Origin: Aphidius gifuensis
Taxonomy: Eukaryota > Arthropoda > Insecta > Hymenoptera > Braconidae
Reading direction: 5' to 3'
Assembly: GCF_014905175.1 (NCBI RefSeq)
Contig: NC_057788.1
Location: forward strand, 23,468,154-23,532,153
DNA length: 64,000 bases
A program made the translations under genes and the position numbers. Numbering within the stretch: the first letter of the stretch is position 1; the number at the start of each line of letters is the position of its first letter. The notes under the pieces are model-generated. The model did not search any database. It saw nothing but the letters and a program-made list of their open reading frames with translations, and was not told the DNA's origin. Below, piece after piece: positions 51,980 through 61,327 of this stretch.

Positions 51980-54900
51980 TCATATGCCCCGTCGCGGTGC
52001 ACTTGGTGCAAGTGGTTGTAACGCCGTCATAGCGTCTGGGAATAATGAATGATAATTTATAATTGGTACATATGCTGCAGTAATAACACGTCCAGCAAAC
52101 CATCTACCGTGTAATGAATTAACCGAAGCAACTGCTGTTGATATTGATGGACATTTAACGTATACATTACCCTGTGGTGATGCATGATCAACATAAACAT
52201 GAAGTACACCACCATGTTTATTGCACTCCTCAATAACATCATCACGTATTTCTTTTGCCCATGTTGGATTCGTCTCACTACAACAATTGAAAATTTGATA
52301 AAAAATATAAGTTTATTAATATCACATTGAAACAATATTAAATTTATTTTTTTTATTCTGACTAAACATGTATAGAAATTGTTTTTATTATATACTAATC
52401 AAATTAGCATACAATTAAAATAACAAAAACTAATTTAATATTGCATAATTGTTCCCCCGATGAGATGGGGATCTCGTCTCATCAGGTCTACTCATATGCA
52501 AATTAATTAAATAATAATACGAAAGAAAGAAAGTTATCAACTTACTTTCCAGGATCAAACATGTTTGATAACATGAAACATTGTGTTGCAATTGGTGGTA
52601 CAACTTGTGGTGGTGGTTGAGGTGTTGACATACCAGGTGTCATATTTAATGCATTTGCTGTTGCTGTTGGAATTTCAAGTCCAGTACCCTCAGCTAATTT
52701 AAACATAAGTTGTAATCTACCAGTTGCACCAAGATCAATTCCACTACGATCAAGTTCATCAGTATCAAGTAGTGATGGTCCCTGCATTAAATCTGTTCTT
52801 TCTGTAACATTACCAACTTTCATTGGTCTACCAGCAAGCTCAAAACCATTTAATTGTTCTAATGCTTTTTTTGCATCATCAGCATTTCTAAATGTCAAAA
52901 AACCATATCCTTTGCTACGACCAGTTTCTGGATCGGCAATCAATTGAATATTATCAATTTTACCAAATGGCTCAAAAATACCACGTAACATATCCTCGGT
53001 AATGTTAAAATGTAATGAACCAACATAAAGTCTCATTGGTCCAGTTTGTCCTTTAGGCATTAAATTTGGCATTGTATTACCCATTCTATTTTTTTCTGCT
53101 TGTGTATGTTGAACAACAATTGGTACACCAAGTAATTTTTGACCAGATAAACCCAAAGCCAATGTAACACTTTCTGGATCTTTAAATTCAACATATGATA
53201 TACCTTTAAATCTTCGTGTTTTATTACATGTTATGAGTCTGACATCTTGTACTTTGCCAACACTTGAAAAAAATTCTTCAAGATCTCGTGCTCTAATTCG
53301 TTGACTCAATTGCATACAAAATACAGTACGTGCATCACGTTCTTCGGGTGTTAATTCATCATTCCTCCTATAACTAAAAAAAACAAATGACAATAATGTT
53401 AATGTTGATAATTACAAACGACTGTGTATCAAGTATTTAATTATACATAATATTATTCAATACTTACATTCCAAGTGGACTAACACCTTTACCAAAAGGT
53501 GGACGTGCACGTGGTAGTGTTATTGGTGTCAAGGATCTTTTTCTTCTTCTATCTCTTTCTCTGTCACGATCTTTATCACTTTTTTTATCATCACGATCTT
53601 TTCTGTCTTTTGATTTTGATCTTCTTTTTCTATCACGTTCACCAACATCTCTGGATCTTTCTCTATCTCTATCTCTGTCACGATCTCGGCCACGTTCTCT
53701 ATCTCTATCAGCTCTATCACCACCACGTTCATTTCTATCACTACGATCACGATCTCTGTCTTTTCGATCTCTTCTATCTCGTGATCGTGAACGAGTACGT
53801 TTGCTTCTCCTAAAAAAATTCAATACTTATTAGTCACAAGCATAAACATATTTATTTATTTATTATTATTACTAAAGTATGTTGATTACGAAAAATACTT
53901 TTTTTTATTTTCTAAAATATTTATCAGTATAAAATAAACAAAAATATATATATATGTAATATAAGTTGTATTTACTGATTATCTTTTTTTTTTTCTAAAA
54001 ATCAGAGCCCAGTCGGTTCACCTGTAAACTGATTTGTTATTCATTTTATTTTTATATATTAAAAATTTATATAGTAAAAATTATATAATATATATACAAA
54101 AAGACAACAAAGTTTGTTTTTTTTTTTTTTTTTTTAAATTAATTATTTGATGTTTTTTTTTTTTTAATTTTTGATTACCCTTATCTCATAACAAACTTGT
54201 TACGAGTTTATCTCGGTTATACTCACCATTATTTGGGTATTACAGTTTGGGTATTATCGAAATAAAGCGGCATTTACACTATTTGTACGGTGTCTATAAC
54301 AAAGAGAATATATTCTTGAGAACGACTGTCACGTTAAATTGCTTGGTATCTTATTTTTATAATTTTTTAACGCGTATTTTATTATTTTAATTTTAAATTA
54401 TTAATTAATACTTCTATAACATGATTATATTTTGGTTGTAAATTTATTTTTAAAAGAGAAAAAAATTATTTTTAAATTTAATTTAATAACTTACCCTGAT
54501 TTTCTACTGGACCCATTTTCCCTGGATTTTTCCTTGATTGAAGATGACTCTTGCTCCTGCGAATAGCCAATGCCAGACAGCCAAGTTGGCAAAGCGCGAA
54601 CAAGGGGACAAAAAGCAAATAATTTATCATTAGTTTTTATAAATAAATACATTTTTCTTTTTTTTTTTTTTTTTTTCCTCAAATAATACAAGTACATTAA
54701 ATTGAATGAATTTCTTTTTTTTTTTTTTTTCTTGAATAATTTCATTACATAAACAATGAAATAGATGATGAAAAAAAAAAAACAAAAAAAAAAAAAAAAG
54801 GAAAATGTTATTATCGAGGATATGATTGCCAGGCTTACGATGATGAACATCAGGAATATGTATTTAATTTTATAAAATTATTATTAATATATTATCTCCA

Positions 54901-56049
54901 CCAAATATTTTGGGAGAGATAAGAACTGTTGGTTGATCAATTGATACGGCAGTAACGTACATTCCATATCGAATACCCGGCTCTCAAACTTACCAATGAT
55001 TTATCAGTTATTAGGAAAGCATTGCAATCTTGGGTTGAGTATGCCTTGGTCATATACTACCATGGCCAACCACACATCCTTTTTCTTCTGCAAAAGAGAG
55101 CCCTCATCAAAGAACAATACGACTTTTTTTTTTTTTTTTGTAATGTAATAACACGTGATGGGCCCTACAAATCTAAACCGAATTTATTTATTTTGTTGAT
55201 GAAAAATATAACAATAAACCTGAGAAAATGATTTGATATTTAAATGACAATTAAAATTTAACAAGTTAAAGATTTACTCAATATTTTTTTTTATCATATT
55301 ATACAACATGCAAACATGTTTTCTTTTTTTTTTTGTTCTTAATTTGATTTTTAAAAAACTAAAAACGAAGATAATCTAGTCAATTAATTAAGCTAGCAAT
55401 TTAAATTTTATTTGGGGCACTGGTAGTTTTTTTTTTAAAAAAAAGAAATATTAATTATGTAATAAAAAAACAATGTTAAAAATGAAAGAAATGATAGTGA
55501 TGGGATTACTTAAGTACCTCTCTTCAAGTGCATTCTAGGAACTCGTTGTAGAACAAATTGCGTACCATCTATAAGTACAGAAAATGGAGGTGTTGATCAA
55601 TAAAGCAAGCCAACGGCTGGGAGTTTGTGTGTTCTACTTTATTTTATTTTTTTTTATTTTTCTCAATCAATCAGTGTATATCTTTGAATAATGTAAATGC
55701 AAGTAAGCTCTTTACATGAAATTTCGCAATCGTCCAAAATGAGGACGCACCACGTTTTTTTTTTAATTTTACTCTTTTTTTTTTTTTTTTTTTAACAACA
55801 AAACTATCTCACTTTTTTATTGTACAAAAAATAGAACGAGATAGATATGTACAGACATTTAAATTGATCACACAAAATAAGTATTTAAAAATAAAATATT
55901 TTCGGATTAAAAAAATAAAAAATAAATAATTTTGATAGCTCGTGATTTATAGATAAATATTTTTTTTTATAAATAAAAAAAATGTTTATTCTTACCCCTT
56001 TTTTGTAAGGAGCCTCCAGCATCGCTTCAACATCAAAATCCTCCGCCAT
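51980..56049 (-). CDS. RBM39: RNA-binding protein 39 / Caper splicing factor
   Basis: Five coding exons on the minus strand, 56049-55996, 54556-54495, 53809-53468, 53373-52546 and 52277-51980, give 527 residues against 530 in human. RBM39 is a nuclear SR-like factor related to U2AF65 that links the early spliceosome to transcription. Exon 1 encodes AEDFDVEAMLEAPYKKG, the family N-terminus. Exons 2-3 encode an Arg/Ser/Asp-rich RS domain (about 24-150). RRM1 is at about 169-242 (TVFCMQL, ISYVEF), RRM2 at about 266-342 (RLYVGSLHF, KGYGFLTF) and the UHM-type third RRM at about 435-515, with its Arg-X-Phe signature GRWFAG. All borders are GT/AG and phases agree. The 1.4-kb first coding intron holds a candidate poison exon. 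An upstream noncoding exon is likely. Confidence 0.95.
52456..52486 (-). other. 10-bp hairpin in the last RBM39 intron
   Basis: CCCGATGAGA at 52456-52465 pairs with TCTCATCAGG at 52477-52486 (one G-T wobble in RNA) around an 11-base loop. It sits in the otherwise very AT-rich 268-nt intron between exons 4 and 5, about 60 bases after the 5' splice site. It might influence splicing of the UHM exon. A C/D snoRNA was considered because CTGATGA occurs on the gene strand, but no fitting D box was found. Confidence 0.5.
54994..55087 (-). other. Candidate poison exon in RBM39 coding intron 1
   Basis: On the gene strand a 94-nt segment is bounded by CTCTCTTTTGCAG on its 5' side and by CATTG followed by GTAAGTTTGAG on its 3' side, both good splice sites. 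It is far less AT-rich than the surrounding intron. Spliced after coding exon 1 (phase 0) it reads KKKDVWLAMVVYDQ and on to an in-frame TGA after 27 codons. Its length is also not a multiple of three. Inclusion would truncate RBM39 and mark the mRNA for nonsense-mediated decay. Premature-stop cassette exons used for autoregulation are known in RBM39 and other SR-type genes of mammals. Confidence 0.65.
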
Positions 56050-56701
56050 TGTCCGATTTGGTGAACTTTCTGAAATGCCACGCATTAGCACACACCTCAA
56101 TGTTAGTTTAGAATAACTATTTGACCATTAAAAATATGAAAATTATTTGTTGTAATTATCCTACAACTCGATGATTAATTTAATATAAATTATTCAATTT
56201 TTTATACAACTATTATATTAATGAAATAATATAAAAAGTTTTTTATAATGCTTTGGTCGATGATGATGGTGATGAGGCAGATGTAATTGATTTTTTTTAT
56301 TTTTTTTTTATTTTTTCGTTTTTCCTCTGTATATACGTTCCCTTTCGCCAGCAAACACCAAAAGAAAATGGACGATTTTTTCGTGAGCGAACGTGGCGTT
56401 GGCGTCGTTGCATTTTTTTTTTTTTTTTAAGTTTGTTATTTACATCGACATCCAGAAGATGTCATTGTGTAGCTTGAGATGTGCTGCCACCTATTTATGT
56501 AGATAATTAAAGATTTCTATATTTATAGATAAATAGATAAACACAAAAAAAAAGAGAAAATATTTTGAATTTAGGTCAAAATAAATAGTGACGAGTAGAA
56601 ATATGTAAACAAAAAAAAAGTTTGACTTACTCAAATTGGTAGTTGTTTGGATTCTCAAGGTTTGGTTAAATAACCCAGAGTGATGTAACTTTATTTCCGG
56701 T
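56050..56701 (-). promoter_or_regulatory. RBM39 leader exon and promoter
   Basis: Directly before the ATG the gene strand reads GCTAATG (branch-point-like), GGCATTTCAG, then AAAGTTCACC, so a 5'UTR acceptor lies at 56070-56071. A matching donor, AATTTGA followed by GTAAGTC, is at about 56630, giving a noncoding first exon that ends at 56631. Upstream of it, ACCGGAAAT (56693-56701 on the gene strand) is an ETS-type site typical of housekeeping promoters. Between these lies an intron of about 560 nt with a GC-richer patch at 56330-56415. Confidence 0.5.
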
Positions 56702-59400
56702 AATAACCCAATGACCTCACATAATAAAATTTCAATTAAATAATAATAATTTTTTAATTAAATAATAATAATAATTTATAATTTTTTCATCGTTATAACT
56801 TAGTTATTATATTAAGTATATAAGCATATTATTTTTATTTGAAAAAAAAATTGCATTTTAATAAAATAAATAAATAAAAACGCAAAATTAAATAAATAGG
56901 CCAAATTTTGAGTTGTGCGTAATATAATATGTGATGATGATTATCTAGAAAAAAGGAACAATAATGCTGCGCAATATTATTGAAGGGAAAATATCACCCT
57001 AGGCAAAGTCTAGATCCATTAATTCAAAAAGACCCTGGTGTACCAAAAACAGGGGTTTATATATGAGGGTCGGTACCGAATTAAGTTCAATATTGAGTAG
57101 GTCGCTGGGTCGAGGTATAAACCCAAATAAAAAATATATATATAATAAAAAAAAAAGGTAGTGATGGGTGGATGAAGCTGATTTATTTGTTTTTCTCTCG
57201 ATTCAAAAGACAATTAATAAATGAAATATTTAAAAAGGAGGTATCCTCAATTAACACCAATAATCAAAGATCCATTATGAAAATTTATTTATTTTTATTT
57301 CTATTATACAACCCTACAAAATATTGTGAGTCTAAAATTTTTATCTTTTTTTCTTGATAACATATCATTCTAAACAATATCGTTTTTTGTTCTTGATAAA
57401 ATTACTACATGATGTATTTTAAAATCTATAAGAGATATCAATAATAACACTGACAAATCTTGGATATCTTGAGAAGATTATATCAAAGGTTCTTTGACTA
57501 CTACCTTAAAAAAAAAAAATCCAACGTGTATATAATGAATGACATAAAGGTATGCATGAATAGTATGATGTTTGATGTTTCACGTTGTTTGGGACAAGGG
57601 AAAGTTGCTGGAGTCATTGGTTCCGAGGGTTGGCCTACCTTTTGATTTGTTCGATGGTCTACCGAAAAATCGGTTCAATGCCCTTTTCAAAAGGTCCAGT
57701 GCCTTCTCTTGTGTCTCAAAAAGAAATGAGAATAAGGAAAAATATATATAAAATAACAAGTTAGCTTTATCGAAACGACCTGAAAAGTTAAAGAAAGAGA
57801 AACAGACAAACAGAGAGAGCAAAAGAGATAAGGAAAAAAAAAAAAGAAAACATGAGGAAATGTTTGAAAGAGGGATCCAATGTGCAAGCCTATGATGACG
57901 TGAATTAAAATTTCTCTCGATGACGATGACCAACTCTCGTTCAACTTATTTAGTTTTTCTCTATCTTTTATTTTTGTTTTTATTATTCTTCTTCGTCTTC
58001 TTGTGATGCCTATAAAAATCAATATTATTTTTTTTTTTGACTATATCTCGTAACTGACCGAAGAATTTCCGGATAGTTTGGGTTACGAAATCGAGGGCAT
58101 TAGCCTCACAACTTTTGTAATCGTGTCTATGAACTTGAACAAGTTATTACCTTACAATTTCTAAAATAATAATCATTAAAATTTAAATAATTTTTCAAAT
58201 CAACACGTAATTTTTTTTTTATTTTATCATTGAAAACTTTTTATTATTTTCATGATTGTTTTTTATTTATTTCAATTGTTTTTTTTTTTTTTTTTCATTA
58301 ATACGAGTGTTTACACTTGGCTCTCTCAATTTAAAACCACAAAAGTGAATTTTTTTTTTTTATCAAATTAATAATTATTTAATTAATTAGTTATACATAC
58401 TAATAACTCATTTTACATACCAACAGACAACCGCTTAATTATTATATATATTGATTTGTTTATTTGCCTTATTACTTTATTTACAAAGAAAAAAAAAATG
58501 AGATGAAAAAAATGTTTTATGCTTTATTTAACAATGTAACAAACACACAGTCACTAGATCATATATTTATCATCTTTTTTTCATAAATAATGGATATTTA
58601 AAAATTAAGTATTACATGGACTCCACTTGCTCTCAAAAAGTTGCGCGATAAATTGGCTAGATTTTTTAACTAATTAATTTTTATTTTTTGTCATTTATTT
58701 ATTTTTATATGAATATTGATATTTTTGAAATAAAATTTATACGCATTTATTTTTTTTTTTTTGTTCTCTCTTTGTTCAGAAAAATCAGTATTTATTTTTT
58801 TTATCAAGTTTAATAACTATATTTAATAAATATATCAGCAGACTATATCAGTTGATTTATTATCAACTTTCAAGACTCACCAATGAACATAGAATTATTA
58901 TTTTATCATATTTTTTTCTCTCATTTATTATTATTTTTTATATTCTAAAAGTCATCTAATTATCTAGTCATTTCTATTATCTTTTTTTTCATGGAAAAAA
59001 ATGGCGAGTGTTTTGTTTTTTATTATTATTAATAATTAAGTTTATGAAATATAATAAAATCGAACAACGTATTTGTTTTAGTTTACTTGATTGATCATTC
59101 ATTTTTATTTTTTTTTAAATATTATATTGTGATGAGGCAAAAACTACTTAAAAATAAAATATCAACACACATCATTAATGATTTTTTTGTAACATGCTAT
59201 TCACACTTGCAATTAATCTAAACTAATATTCATTACAGTTAATATTTGCTTTATTTATTTATTTTTTTTTTTCTATTGCCAGTCTTTGTATATATGCATA
59301 CTGCAGAATTAAACTATTATTAATTTAAAAATTATAATTTTATATAATATTAATTGTTGATGATAATGATGATGATGATAAAATATTATATTATAAATTT
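56702..59400. other. Intergenic DNA between RBM39 and Kr-h1
   Basis: Mostly AT-rich with long poly-T runs. Two islands stand out: 57005-57130, with short inverted repeats (GGGTTTATA at 57053 facing TATAAACCC at 57116), and 57575-57725, with an open minus-strand stretch reading LLKRALNRFFGRPSNKSKG but no splice or start partner. A third patch is at 58040-58140. None could be tied to a gene. Confidence 0.5.
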
Positions 59401-59526
59401 ATGATGAAGTTTAAAAGAGGACCAAGATGATTTCAGTCGATGTGAGTGTGTGAGTGTAAAAAGAACAGTTGAAAGTTTCTATATACACATGAAATTTTTA
59501 TAAATTTTTTTTTTTTTTTGGTCTGA

Positions 59527-59550
59527 AGTTGGTTGAGGCCTCAGCCAACT
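59527..59550. repeat. 24-bp near-perfect palindrome
   Basis: AGTTGG, TGAGGCCTCA and CCAACT form a 24-base self-complementary sequence with one mismatched position pair that would be G-U in RNA. It is in the left island of the probable Kr-h1 3'UTR. Confidence 0.75.
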
Positions 59551-60139
59551 CGACTGAATAACCGAAACCGTTGAAGGACAAAAGCCGAAAGGTAAAACGA
59601 GTGAGTTCAATGCACGCAAGAATGCAACTTTGGTGCATTCAACGACTGGGACCACCAATCCACTCAAGTCGATTAATCTAAATCAACTCTCTTTTTCTCT
59701 ATAACCAGTATTATATATTTTTCTTTCTTTATATATATTCATCATTTATATATTTTTTTTTATTTTTTTAATAAACTCACAATAATAACTGTAGAGCATG
59801 TATTACCTGAGAATTTTTGGAAAACCTTGTTTTCAATATTACACACTATACATTACAATAATTATTATTATTACATATATATAAATACGAATGAAATTTA
59901 AAATTTGAATGGAAAAAAAAGAGCTTTTTTTTACACAAATGAAAAAGTTATTATTATTATTATTTTTTTTTTCATAAAAAATTCCAAAAACGAAAACAAA
60001 CTTAAAAATTAAAAAACAATATAATAATGATTGGCTATGCAAGAAATTTTTGAAAAAGTAAAAAATAAATAAATAAATAAAAAATGATATTAATATTTAT
60101 AAAGATAATATAAGAAACAATTATATTTGTCATGGATAA

Positions 60140-60211
60140 CTCTAGAATCATCAAATAAGATATCATTTAAAATTCAGGCACTGTGTGGCACAATGAGCGA
60201 AGATTCTAGAG
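60140..60211 (-). other. Potential stem-loop in the probable Kr-h1 3'UTR
   Basis: CTCTAGAATC at 60140-60149 is the exact reverse complement of GATTCTAGAG at 60202-60211, with further partial pairing outward (GGATAA against ATGACTC). The 52-base loop is long for a microRNA precursor. Confidence 0.45.
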
Positions 60212-60579
60212 ATGACTCGTTTCTTTTTTTTTTTTCTCCAATTGATTGTATTATTTTTTTTTGTTCTTATTTATTAATAATAATTAATAATATATATATA
60301 CTTTTATTAATCTATTTGTTAGAATGATGAATTTTATATTTTTATTGCCAATGAAAAATGGCCAGATGTACACATGATCAGTCTGATGCGCCAACGAACA
60401 TTCTCTAACAATATATGACAAAATTAAAATCGATAATTTATTTTACTGTTGCAAGAAAAGTAGCAGAGTTTATATATATATTTTTTTTATTTTTTTTAAT
60501 TGTTCATTTATTCATTTTTTCATAAAATATATTAAATATATATATATTTAATATTTATATATATTTATTTAGCTTGTAC

Positions 60580-60587
60580 TGGCAGTG
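60580..60587 (-). promoter_or_regulatory. miR-34-type 8-mer seed match in Kr-h1 3'UTR
   Basis: On the mRNA strand the octamer is CACTGCCA, the full 8-mer site for animal miR-34 (seed GGCAGUG). Beyond the seed, the mRNA AGCTGAGCC stretch can pair again with the GGUUAGCU part of the miRNA. It lies about 740 nt after the stop codon. Confidence 0.5.
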
Positions 60588-60629
60588 GGCTCAGCTACCC
60601 TCAATACTCTGGTAGTATGGGAGTTGTTA

Positions 60630-60637
60630 TATCACAG
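60630..60637 (-). promoter_or_regulatory. K-box (miR-2/miR-13 family seed match) in Kr-h1 3'UTR
   Basis: The mRNA strand reads CTGTGATA, the classical K-box, complementary to the UAUCACAG start of the miR-2/6/11/13/308 group. miR-2-family control of Kr-h1 through its 3'UTR is reported in cockroach. The site is 43 bases from the miR-34-type site. Confidence 0.55.
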
Positions 60638-61327
60638 AGATATTTATCGTTTGGTGCTTTTTAGTCTCTAGCCATGATTTTTTTAATAACAATTTTATTA
60701 AATATATCATTTTCTTTTTTTTTTAAATATATATACTATATATATTTTTTTTTTATTTTTCTTTTGTTGATTGCCACTAGGGCAGGAATACAAGGACATC
60801 GAACCAAACGAGTCGATTATAAATTTTAAATAAAACATTATTTAAAAAAAAAAAAAAAAAGTCTAGTAATTATAATAACTAATAAAATAATATTTACGAG
60901 ATTTTTTTTTTCTTTTTTTTTTTCCTTTTTTGTTAACACACATACGCACACAATTACGTTCAAACATTGTCCCAAAATAATGGGACATAATAAATAGCTC
61001 TGAAAAAATTTGACTTCGATTACAACATTCTTAATACTAATATTAACATTAAAAATAATAATAATAATAGTAATAATAATAATAATAAATCAAAAGTATT
61101 TAAATTTAATTGACCGAATTTGTATCAATAAATTTTAAATAATAGTAATAATAATAATAATAATAATTTACGATTTAAAATCAGTAATAATCGTATATAA
61201 TAATATTCGGCACAAATTATTTAATTTATCTATTAAAAAAAAAAAAAAACTATTCACGGAAATAAAGTCTTGAATATTGTTTAATATTTAGTCTTATAAT
61301 GAATGATTATTACAATGAAAATGAGCA

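Larger units (their letters stand above)
59401..61327 (-). other. Probable long 3'UTR of Kr-h1
   Basis: This follows the Kr-h1 stop codon. Within AT-rich filler there are several complex islands: 59520-59690, 60125-60220, 60360-60420, 60570-60660 and 60765-60830. Two microRNA-type seed matches fall in the 60570-60660 island. Such islands spaced along non-coding DNA are typical of conserved 3'UTR segments. The true 3' end cannot be fixed. Confidence 0.5.

Noticed and set aside
52456..52486. C/D-box snoRNA in the RBM39 intron
   Set aside because: A CTGATGA box is present on the gene strand, but no D box with terminal stem was found.
60570..60600. Plus-strand TGGCAGTGGGCTCAGCT as a miR-34 gene
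   Set aside because: There is no miR-34 star arm and no adequate hairpin; the complement fits a miR-34 target site in the Kr-h1 mRNA instead.
60760..60830. tRNA suggested by a GGTTCGAT stretch on the minus strand
   Set aside because: No matching A box, anticodon arm or acceptor stem around it.
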